DNA of 64,000 nucleotides from Urophycis tenuis (taxonomy: Eukaryota > Chordata > Actinopteri > Gadiformes > Phycidae): assembly GCA_036785325.1 (NCBI GenBank), contig JAXIVH010000044.1:2263501-2327500 (forward strand), read 5' to 3'. The first letter of the stretch is position 1; each line of letters starts with the position of its first letter. The notes below the pieces were generated by a model. It was given only the letters and a program-made list of their open reading frames with translations. It made no database searches and was not told the DNA's origin. A program made the position numbers and the translations under genes. Of the stretch, positions 50,741 to 62,471 are shown one piece after another.

Positions 50741-53516
50741 TGATCCCCTATTCAACTACCGAGTCGTTGGATGAGGTGGGGGGGGGGTCATCGAGATAAC
50801 TCTAACGAACCTAACCGAGCCAGGGCCATCGAAAGAACGGGCTCTCTACACAACCCATTTATATTACCTTACCAACTGTTATTCACAAAACGACCACTAG
50901 ATGGAGGCGATGGACCACCACTGAAGAATCAAAAGAAGGCAACCAGCCTTTAACACAAAGACTAAAAACTCACTCCAGCTGTGATCCTCTTTATCTAAAT
51001 AAATAAATAAACAAAAATGAATAAATAAATAGACTAAATAAATATACAAATATAAATAAATAAATTAAATATAGATTACCTTACCAACTATTGCAATTAC
51101 CTATTATTATTATTATTACTTACCTATTAATGCAATTTCCCAACCTGGGAACAATAGAGTATTTCTATTTCTATTTCTATAACTCTTCTTCACAAAACGA
51201 CCACTAGGTGGAGACAACGCACCACCAGCGAGGAATCAAAAGAGGAGGAACAACCTTGAATACAAAGATTAAAACCCACTCCAGCGGTGAGTCTCTCGAT
51301 GTATTTATTTACTAAAAAAATATATATTAAATATATATACTCCTCCCATCTCTTCTCCCCTGTCTTCCCTCATGGAAATGAGGGAGTTGGGGGAGATAGA
51401 GCGTACTAGCCCGATCCGGCGGGGGTGAGTTCAGTCCGTACAGACTGTCTCACCTTGACTCTACCTTCCTCAATCTCTAGCTCTAACTCTAACCCTAGGG
51501 ATAACCTCAACCCCAACCCTAACCATAGGCCTAACCTTAGCCCTAACCCTAACCCAACCCTAACACTAACCCTTACCTTGGCCCTAATCTTAACACTAAC
51601 CTCAACCCCTAACCTTAGCCTTAACACTAACCCTAACCCCTACTCTAACTCTAACCCTAACCCCTACTCTAACTCTAACCCTAAGCCTACCCTAACCTCC
51701 AACACTAACCCTACCCTAACTCTAACGCTAACCCTACTCTAACCTTTGCCCTAACTTTAGCCCTAACCCTAGCCTCAGCCATAACCCTAACCCTAACCTT
51801 AGCCCTAACCCTAACCTTAACCCTAACCCTAACCTTGGCCCTAACCTTAACACTAACCTCAAACCTAACCTTAACCCTAACCTCAGCCATAACCCTAACC
51901 CTAACCTTAGCCCTAACCCTAATTCTAGCCCTAACCCTAATCTTAACCATAACCTTAACCCTAACCTTGGCCCTAACACTTAACCTAACCTTATCCATAA
52001 CACTAACCCTAACCTCAACCCTAACCTTAACCCCAATCTCAGCCGTAACCCCAACCCTAACCTTATCCCTAACCTTAAACCTAACCCTAACCTCAGCCCT
52101 AACCTTAACCCTAACCTCAGCCCTCATCTTAACCCTAACCCCTAACCCCTAACCTCTAACCCTAACCCTAACCTTACCCTAACCGTAACGCTAACCCTAA
52201 CCCTTACTCTAACCTTAGCCCTAACCTTAGCCCTAACCGTAACCCTAACCTTAACCCTAACCTTAACCCTAAACCGTAACCTTATACCTAACCCTAACCT
52301 CAGCCCTAACCTTAACCCTAACCGCAACCCCTCCCATTTACTTCAAACCTAACGTTAAGGTTAACTGCTAACTCTACCCCTAAATCTACCCTAACCTTAA
52401 CCTACACTTGACATATTGGAGGAAGAAGACAATTACCCAGCATGCATTTCATCCGGAAAACTTTTCACAAAAAAACCCATTACCGAAGTACCTACGGCGA
52501 GAATAGACTACCCCAAGAAATTGTTGTTTTGGGTGAGGAAAGTAAGCCATTGAGTCTTCTCTAAGGTCAACTTCCTACACAATCTCTGTAGTCGCGCGGT
52601 GTATGGGGCACAGGAATTGTTATTAACAGGCTGTTCGGCATGGGGTCCTGGAGGGGCCAGGGAGGCAGTGCTTAGTCGCGGCTGGCCTTGGCCTTTCCTA
52701 CCCTGGGACCGACTGGGAAGGCACCGCTGGTCGGGGCTGGTCTTGGTCTTTCCTAGGTCTGGACACCCATCGCTGAGGATAGCTGCATTGGGGGACCGTG
52801 GAGGCAGTGCTTTGTCACGGCTGGCCTCGGTCCTTCGTGACCCCAGTTTTCTGCTAGTTCATCTGGACCCAACAGAGGACAAGAACCAAGCTCCGGCCCT
52901 GATTGGCCAAACCAGGGCTACCTAGCGGTGTTAACAACTGGTTTGTGCTGGTCAGGGGGTAAGTATGTGCCCCCTCCTCTCCATAACCAAAACAATGTAT
53001 CCTAAAAAGTGTTTTACTTACCTTTACTTACCTCGACGTTACCTCAACAAATGATCACTCCTAAAAAAGCTTAAACCCAATACCAATTCCATTTCGGAAA
53101 CGACACACCTTGAGAATTGATCACTCTCGGGGGGGCCTCCCTTGGGTGAGGGTGTATAGTGACAATGGCCAGAAACACCCTATGATCCCAGGGTCCACTA
53201 CTGATGACGTGTCCTAATATTTCGATAGCACGTTTATACTAAAATAGAAATGGAAAAGAAAAGTCTCACTCCAGCTGTGACTCGTCTTTATTCAAATAAG
53301 TAAATATACCAATGCATTGGAAGTACCTTCAATCAAACTAGATTGACCTCCATCTTGGAACAAAGAAAACCTTTGGGAAAAGGAAAAACAAGTCTATATC
53401 TCCAAATCAGCGGTTATATCACAACAAGACAGATAACCATTTCGTTTTACTTCATTCTTGGTAATATGGGAAAAGAGAGCTGCGGATGACTAGATATTGG
53501 CGAGTGCAACTGCCTT
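50741..53516 (+). repeat. Monomer M22, long, class Lb
   Basis: Length is 2776 bp with 10 G. The L module is 50812-51513, with CTCF-like motifs at 50891-50909 and 51198-51216 and hairpins at 51350-51401 and 51424-51454. The tract is 51481-52402 and the ORF is 52599-52925. It has AAAAAAGCTTAAAC near 53064, as in M15. Confidence 0.95.
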
Positions 53517-55583
53517 TGATCCCCTATTCAACTACCGAGTCGTTGGATGAGGTGGGGGGGGTCATCGAGATAACTCTAACGAACCCAACCCTAACCATAG
53601 GCCTAACCTTAGCCCTAACCCTAACTCAACCCTAACACTAACCCTTACCTTGGCCCTAATCTTAACACTAACCTCAACCCCTAACCTTAGCCTTAACACT
53701 AACCCTAACCCCTACTCTAACTCTAACCCTAACCCCTACTCTAACTCTAACCCTAAGCCTACCCTAACCTCCAACACTAACCCTACCCTAACTCTAACGC
53801 TAACCCTAACTCTAACCTTTGCCCTAACTTTAGCCCTAACCCTAGCCTCAGCCATAACCCTAACCCTAACCTTAGCCCTAACCCTAACCTTAACCCTATC
53901 CCTAACCTTGGCCCTAACCTTAACACTAACCTCAAACCTAACCTTAACCCTAACCTCAGCCATAACCCTAACCCTAACCTTAGCCCTAACCCTAATTCTA
54001 GCCCTAACCCTAATCTTAACCATAACCTTAACCCTAACCTTGGCCCTAACACTTAACCTAACCTTATCCATAACACTAACCCTAACCTCAACCCTAACCT
54101 TAACCCCAATCTCAGCCGTAACCCCAACCCTAACCTTATCCCTAACCTTAAACCTAGCCCTAACCTCAGCCCTAACCTTAACCCTAACCTCAGCCCTCAT
54201 CTTAACCCTAACCCCTAACCCCTAACCTCTAACCCTAACCTTACCCTAACCGTAACGCTAACCCTAACCCTTACTCTAACCTTAGCCCTAACCTTAGCCC
54301 TAACCGTAACCCTAACCTTAACCCTAACCTTAACCCTAAACCGTAACCTTATACCTAACCCTAACCTCAGCCCTAACCTTAACCCTAACCGCAACCCCTC
54401 CCATTTACTTCAAACCTAACGTTAAGGTTAACTGCTAACTCTACCCCTAAATCTACCCTAACCTTAACCTACACTTGACATATTGGAGGAAGAAGACAAT
54501 TACCCAGCATGCATTTCATCCGGAAAACTTTTCACAAAAAAACCCATTACCGAAGTACCTACGGCGAGAATAGACTACCCCAAGAAATTGTTGTTTTGGG
54601 TGAGGAAAGTAAGCCATTGAGTCTTCTCTAAGGTCAACTTCCTACACAATCTCTGTAGTCGCGCGGTGTATGGGGCACAGGAATTGTTATTAACAGGCTG
54701 TTCGGCATGGGGTCCTGGAGGGGCCAGGGAGGCAGTGCTTAGTCGCGGCTGGCCTTGGCCTTTCCTACCCTGGGACCGACTGGGAAGGCACCGCTGGTCG
54801 GGGCTGGTCTTGGTCTTTCCTAGGTCTGGACACCCATCGCTGAGGATAGCTGCATTGGGGGACCGTGGAGGCAGTGCTTTGTCACGGCTGGCCTCGGTCC
54901 TTCGTGACCCCAGTTTTCTGCTAGTTCATCTGGACCCAACAGAGGACAAGAACCAAGCTCCGGCCCTGATTGGCCAAACCAGGGCTACCTAGCGGTGTTA
55001 ACAACTGGTTTGTGCTGGTCAGGGGGTAAGTATGTGCCCCCTCCTCTCCATAACCAAAACAATGTATCCTAAAAAGTGTTTTACTTACCTTTACTTACCT
55101 CGACGTTACCTCAACAAATGATCACTCCTAAAAAAGTTTAAACCCAATACCAATTCCATTTCGGAAACGACACACCTTGAGAATTGATCACTCTCGGGGG
55201 GGCCTCCCTTGGGTGAGGGTGTATAGTGACAATGGCCAGAAACACCCTATGATCCCAGGGTCCACTACTGATGACGTGTCCTAATATTTCGATAGCACGT
55301 TTATACTAAAATAGAAATGGAAAAGAAAAGTCTCACTCCAGCTGTGACTCGTCTTTATTCAAATAAGTAAATATACCAATGCATTGGAAGTACCTTCAAT
55401 CAAACTAGATTGACCTCCATCTTGGAACAAAGAAAACCTTTGGGAAAAGGAAAAACAAGTCTATATCTCCAAATCAGCGGTTATATCACAACAAGACAGA
55501 TAACCATTTCGTTTTACTTCATTCTTGGTAATATGGGAAAAGAGAGCTGCGGATGACTAGATATTGGCGAGTGCAACTGCCTT
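53517..55583 (+). repeat. Monomer M23, short, class Sa
   Basis: Length is 2067 bp with 8 G. The tract is 53584-54469, with CCCTATCCCTAACC near 53894. The ORF is 54666-54992. Confidence 0.95.
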
Positions 55584-57651
55584 TGATCCCCTATTCAACT
55601 ACCGAGTCGTTGGATGAGGTGGGGGGGGGGTCATCGAGATAACTCTAACGAACCCAACCCTAACCATAGGCCTAACCTTAGCCCTAACCCTAACTCAACC
55701 CTAACACTAACCCTTACCTTGGCCCTAATCTTAACAGTAACCTCAACCCCTAACTTTAGCCTTAACACTAACCCTAACCCCTACTCTAACTCTAACCCTA
55801 ACCCCTACTCTAACTCTAACCCTAAGCCTACCCTAACCTCCAACACTAACCCTACCCTAACTCTAACGCTAACCCTAACTCTAACCTTTGCCCTAACTTT
55901 AGCCCTAACCCTAGCCTCAGCCATAACCCTAACCCTAACCTTAGCCCTAACCCTAACCTTAACCCTAACCCTAACCTTGGCCCTAACCTTAACCCTAACC
56001 TCAAACCTAACCTTAACCCTAACCTCAGCCATAACCCTAACCCTAACCTTAGCCCTAACCCTAATTTTAGCCCTAACCCTAATCTTAACCATAACCTTAA
56101 CCCTAACCTTGGCCCTAACACTTAACCTAACCTTATCCATAACACTAACCCTAACCTCAACCCTAACCTTAACCCCAATCTCAGCCGTAACCCCAACCCT
56201 AACCTTATCCCTAACCTTAAACCTAACCCTAACCTCAGCCCTAACCTTAACCCTAACCTCAGCCCTCATCTTAACCCTAACCCCTAACCTCTAACCCTAA
56301 CCCTAACCTTACCCTAACCGTAACGCTAACCCTAACCCTTACTCTAACCTTAGCCCTAACCTTAGCCCTAACCGTAACCCTAACCTTAACCCTAACCTTA
56401 ACCCTAAACCGTAACCTTATACCTAACCCTAACCTCAGCCCTAACCTTAACCCTAACCGCAACCCCTCCCATTTACTTCAAACCTAACGTTAAGGTTAAC
56501 TGCTAACTCTACCCCTAAATCTACCCTAACCTTAACCTACACTTGACATATTGGAGGAAGAAGACAATTACCCAGCATGCATTTCATCCGGAAAACTTTT
56601 CACAAAAAAACCCATTACCGAAGTACCTACGGCGAGAATAGACTACCCCAAGAAATTGTTGTTTTGGGTGAGGAAAGTAAGCCATTGAGTCTTCTCTAAG
56701 GTCAACTTCCTACACAATCTCTGTAGTCGCGCGGTGTATGGGGCACAGGAATTGTTATTAACAGGCTGTTCGGCATGGGGTCCTGGAGGGGCCAGGGAGG
56801 CAGTGCTTAGTCGCGGCTGGCCTTGGCCTTTCCTACCCTGGGACCGACTGGGAAGGCACCGCTGGTCGGGGCTGGTCTTGGTCTTTCCTAGGTCTGGACA
56901 CCCATCGCTGAGGATAGCTGCATTGGGGGACCGTGGAGGCAGTGCTTTGTCACGGCTGGCCTCGGTCCTTCGTGACCCCAGTTTTCTGCTAGTTCATCTG
57001 GACCCAACAGAGGACAAGAACCAAGCTCCGGCCCTGATTGGCCAAACCAGGGCTACCTAGCGGTGTTAACAACTGGTTTGTGCTGGTCAGGGGGTAAGTA
57101 TGTGCCCCCTCCTCTCCATAACCAAAACAATGTATCCTAAAAAGTGTTTTACTTACCTTTACTTACCTCGACGTTACCTCAACAAATGATCACTCCTAAA
57201 AAAGTTTAAACCCAATACCAATTCCATTTCGGAAACGACACACCTTGAGAATTGATCACTCTCGGGGGGGCCTCCCTTGGGTGAGGGTGTATAGTGACAA
57301 TGGCCAGAAACACCCTATGATCCCAGGGTCCACTACTGATGACGTGTCCTAATATTTCGATAGCACGTTTATACTAAAATAGAAATGGAAAAGAAAAGTC
57401 TCACTCCAGCTGTGACTCGTCTTTATTCAAATAAGTAAATATACCAATGCATTGGAAGTACCTTCAATCAAACTAGATTGACCTCCATCTTGGAACAAAG
57501 AAAACCTTTGGGAAAAGGAAAAACAAGTCTATATCTCCAAATCAGCGGTTATATCACAACAAGACAGATAACCATTTCGTTTTACTTCATTCTTGGTAAT
57601 ATGGGAAAAGAGAGCTGCGGATGACTAGATATTGGCGAGTGCAACTGCCTT
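55584..57651 (+). repeat. Monomer M24, short, class Sb
   Basis: Length is 2068 bp with 10 G. The tract is 55653-56537 and the ORF is 56734-57060. It is the last monomer of higher-order copy B. Unlike M17 its spacer has GTCTATATCTCC (near 57527) and not GTCTACATCTCC, consistent with an exchange near this end. Confidence 0.95.
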
Positions 57652-59701
57652 TGATCCCCTATTCAACTACCGAGTCGTTGGATGAGGTGGGGGGGGGGTC
57701 ATCGAGATAACTCTAACGAACCCAACCCTAACCATAGGCCTAACCTTAGCCCTAACCCTAACTCAACCCTAACACTAACCCTTACCTTGGCCCTAATCTT
57801 AACAGTAACCTCAACCCCTAACTTTAGCCTTAACACTAACCCTAACCCCTACTCTAACTCTAACCCTAACCCCTACTCTAACTCTAACCCTAAGCCTACC
57901 CTAACCTCCAACACTAACCCTACCCTAACTCTAACGCTAACCCTAACTCTAACCCTTGCCCTAACTTTAGCCCTAACCCTAGCCTCAGCCATAACCCTAA
58001 CCCTAACCTTAGCCCTAACCCTAACCTTAACCCTAACCCTAACCTTGGCCCTAACCTTAACCCTAACCTCAAACCTAACCTTAACCCTAACCTCAGCCAT
58101 AACCCTAACCCTAATTTTAGCCCTAACCCTAATCTTAACCATAACCTTAACCCTAACCTTGGCCCTAACACTTAACCTAACCTTATCCATAACACTAACC
58201 CTAACCTCAACCCTAACCTTAACCCCAATCTCAGCCGTAACCCCAACCCTAACCTTATCCCTAACCTTAAACCTAACCCTAACCTCAGCCCTAACCTTAA
58301 CCCTAACCTCAGCCCTCATCTTAACCCTAACCCCTAACCTCTAACCCTAACCCTAACCTTACCCTAACCGTAACGCTAACCCTAACCCTTACTCTAACCT
58401 TAGCCCTAACCTTAGCCCTAACCGTAACCCTAACCTTAACCCTAACCTTAACCCTAAACCGTAACCTTATACCTAACCCTAACCTCAGCCCTAACCTTAA
58501 CCCTAACCGCAACCCCTCCCATTTACTTCAAACCTAACGTTAAGGTTAACTGCTAACTCTACCCCTAAATCTACCCTAACCTTAACCTACACTTGACATA
58601 TTGGAGGAAGAAGACAATTACCCAGCATGCATTTCATCCGGAAAACTTTTCACAAAAAAACCCATTACCGAAGTACCTACGGCGAGAATAGACTACCCCA
58701 AGAAATTGTTGTTTTGGGTGAGGAAAGTAAGCCATTGAGTCTTCTCTAAGGTCAACTTCCTACACAATCTCTGTAGTCGCACGGTGTATGGGGCACAGGA
58801 ATTGTTATTAACAGGCTGTTCGGCATGGGGTCCTGGAGGGGCCAGGGAGGCAGTGCTTAGTCGCGGCTGGCCTTGGCCTTTCCTACCCTGGGACCGACTG
58901 GGAAGGCACCGCTGGTCGGGGCTGGTCTTGGTCTTTCCTAGGTCTGGACACCCATCGCTGAGGATAGCTGCATTGGGGGACCGTGGAGGCAGTGCTTTGT
59001 CACGGCTGGCCTCGGTCCTTCGTGACCCCAGTTTTCTGCTAGTTCATCTGGACCCAACAGAGGACAAGAACCAAGCTCCGGCCCTGATTGGCCAAACCAG
59101 GGCTACCTAGCGGTGTTAACAACTGGTTTGTGCTGGTCAGGGGGTAAGTATGTGCCCCCTCCTCTCCATAACCAAAACAATGTATCCTAAAAAGTGTTTT
59201 ACTTACCTTTACTTACCTCGACGTTACCTCAACAAATGATCACTCCTAAAAAAGTTTAAACCCAATACCAATTCCATTTCGGAAACGACACACCTTGAGA
59301 ATTGATCACTCTCGGGGGGGCCTCCCTTGGGTGAGGGTGTATAGTGACAATGGCCAGAAACACCCTATGATCCCAGGGTCCACTACTGATGACGTGTCCT
59401 AATATTTCGATAGCACGTTTATACTAAAATAGAAATGGAAAAGAAAAGTCTCACTCCAGCTGTGACTCGTCTTTATTCAAATAAGTAAATATACCAATGC
59501 ATTGGAAGTACCTTCAATCAAACTAGATTGACCTTCATCTTGGAACAAAGAAAACCTTTGGGAAAAGGAAAAACAAGTCTATATCTCCAAATCAGCGGTT
59601 ATATCACAACAAGACAGATAACCATTTCGTTTTACTTCATTCTTGGTAATATGGGAAAAGAGAGCTGCGGATGACTAGATATTGGCGAGTGCAACTGCCT
59701 T
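57652..59701 (+). repeat. Monomer M25, short, class Sc
   Basis: Length is 2050 bp with 10 G. The tract is 57721-58587 with the Sc 18-bp deletion near 58113. The ORF is 58784-59110. Private variants are AACCCTTGCC near 57952 and GTCGCACGGTG near 58767. It follows an Sb monomer where the higher-order order predicts an Lb. Confidence 0.95.
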
Positions 59702-62471
59702 TGATCCCCTATTCAACTACCGAGTCGTTGGATGAGGTGGGGGGGGGTCATCGAGATAACTCTAACGAACCTAACCGAGCCAGGGCCATGGAAAGAACGG
59801 GCTCTCTACACAACCCATTTATATTACCTTACCAACTGTTATTCACAAAACGACCACTAGATGGAGGCGATGGACCACCACTGAAGAATCAAAAGAAGGC
59901 AACCAGCCTTTAACACAAAGACTAAAAACTCACTCCAGCTGTGATCCTCTTTATCTAAATAAATAAATAAACAAAAATGAATAAATAAATAGACTAAATA
60001 AATATACAAATATAAATAAATAAATTAAATATAGATTACCTTACCAACTATTGCAATTACCTATTATTATTATTATTACTTACCTATTAATGCAATTTCC
60101 CAACCTGGGAACAATAGAGTATTTCTATTTCTATTTCTATAACTCTTCTTCACAAAACGACCACTAGGTGGAGACGACGCACCACCAGCGAGGAATCAAA
60201 AGAGGAGGAACAACCTTGAATACAAAGATTAAAACCCACTCCAGCGGTGAGTCTCTCGATGTATTTATTTACTAAAAAAATATATATTAAATATATATAC
60301 TCCTCCCATCTCTTCTCCCCTGTCTTCCCTCATGGAAATGAGGGAGTTGGGGGAGATAGAGTGTACTAGCCCGATCCGGCGGGGGTGAGTTCAGTCCGTA
60401 CAGACTGTCTCACCTTGACTCTACCTTCCTCAATCTCTAGCTCTAACTCTAACCCTAGGGATAACCTCAAACCCAACCCTAACCATAGGCCTAACCTTAG
60501 CCCTAACCCTAACTCAACCCTAACACTAACCCTTACCTTGGCCCTAATCTTAACACTAACCTCAAACCCTAACCTTAGCCTTAACACTAACCCTAACCCC
60601 TACTCTAACTCTAACCCTAACCCCTACTCTAACTCTAACCCTAAGCCTACCCTAACCTCCAACACTAACCCTACCCTAACTCTAACCCTAACTCTAACCT
60701 TTGCCCTAACTTTAGCCCTAACCCTAGCCTCAGCCATAACCCTAACCCTAACCTTAGCCCTAACCCTAACCTTAACCCTAACCCTAACCTTGGCCCTAAC
60801 CTTAACACTAACCTCAAACCTAACCTTAAACCTAACCTCAGCCATAACCCTAACCCTAACCTTAGCCCTAACCCTAATTCTAGCCCTAACCCTAATCTTA
60901 ACCATAACCTTAACCCTAACCTTGGCCCTAACACTTAACCTAACCTTATCCATAACACTAACCCTAACCTCAACCCTAACCTTAACCCCAATCTCAGCCG
61001 TAACCCCAACCCTAACCTTATCCCTAACCTTAAACCTAACCCTAACCTCAGCCCTAACCTTAACCCTAACCTCAGCCCTCATCTTAACCCTAACCCCTAA
61101 CCCCTAACCTCTAACCCTAACCCTAACCTTACCCTAACCGTAACGCTAACCCTAACCCTTACTCTAACCTTAGCCCTAACCTTAGCCCTAACCGTAACCC
61201 TAACCTTAACCCTAACCTTAACCCTAAACCGTAACCTTATACCTAACCCTAACCTCAGCCCTAACCTTAACCCTAACCGCAACCCCTCCCATTTACTTCA
61301 AACCTAACGTTAAGGTTAACTGCTAACTCTACCCCTAAATCTACCCTAACCTTAACCTACACTTGACATATTGGAGGAAGAAGACAATTACCCAGCATGC
61401 ATTTCATCCGGAAAACTTTTCACAAAAAAACCCATTACCGAAGTACCTACGGCGAGAATAGACTACCCCAAGAAATTGTTGTTTTGGGTGAGGAAAGTAA
61501 GCCATTGAGTCTTCTCTAAGGTCAACTTCCTACACAATCTCTGTAGTCGCGCGGTGTATGGGGCACAGGAATTGTTATTAACAGGCTGTTCGGCATGGGG
61601 TCCTGGAGGGGCCAGGGAGGCAGTGCTTAGTCGCGGCTGGCCTTGGCCTTTCCTACCCTGGGACCGACTGGGAAGGCACCGCTGGTCGGGGCTGGTCTTG
61701 GTCTTTCCTAGGTCTGGACACCCATCGCTGAGGATAGCTGCATTGGGGGACCGTGGAGGCAGTGCTTTGTCACGGCTGGCCTCGGTCCTTCGTGACCCCA
61801 GTTTTCTGCTAGTTCATCGGGACCCAACAGAGGACAAGAACCAAGCTCCGGCCCTGATTGGCCAAACCAGGGCTACCTAGCGGTGTTAACAACTGGTTTG
61901 TGCTGGTCAGGGGGTAAGTATGTGCCCCCTCCTCTCCATAACCAAAACAATGTATCCTAAAAAGTGTTTTACTTACCTTTACTTACCTCGACGTTACCTC
62001 AACAAATGATCACTCCTAAAAAAGCTTAAACCCAATACCAATTCCATTTCGGAAACGACACACCTTGAGAATTGATCACTCTCGGGGGGGCCTCCCTTGG
62101 GTGAGGGTGTATAGTGACAATGGCCAGAAACACCCTATGATCCCAGGGTCCACTACTGATGACGTGTCCTAATATTTCGATAGCACGTTTATACTAAAAT
62201 AGAAATGGAAAAGAAAAGTCTCACTCCAGCTGTGACTCGTCTTTATTCAAATAAGTAAATATACCAATGCATTGGAAGTACCTTCAATCAAACTAGATTG
62301 ACCTCCATCTTGGAACAAAGAAAACCTTTGGGAAAAGGAAAAACAAGTCTATATCTCCAAATCAGCGGTTATATCACAACAAGACAGATAACCATTTCGT
62401 TTTACTTCATTCTTGGTAATATGGGAAAAGAGAGCTGCGGATGACTAGATATTGGCGAGTGCAACTGCCTT
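59702..62471 (+). repeat. Monomer M26, long, Lc-like, diverged
   Basis: Length is 2770 bp with 9 G and GCCATGG. The L module is 59772-60473, with CTCF-like motifs at 59851-59869 and 60158-60176 and hairpins at 60310-60361 and 60384-60414. The tract is 60441-61357; it lacks one hexamer, lacks the common 1-bp deletion, and has CTCAAACCC variants near 60467 and 60562. The ORF is 61554-61880 with a Leu to Arg change near 61818. Confidence 0.95.

Larger units (their letters stand above)
40801..57651 (+). repeat. Higher-order repeat copy B (seven monomers, 16,851 bp)
   Basis: Monomers M18 to M24 repeat copy A position by position (2769, 2775, 2328, 2068, 2776, 2067, 2068 bp). The only length change is 277 bp in the third monomer, caused by the retroposon and its target duplication at 48310-48586. 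Point differences I found against copy A are few: G27084 is C43658, C28607 is T45181, and T32589 is A49440. Duplication of the seven-mer is therefore recent. Confidence 0.93.
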
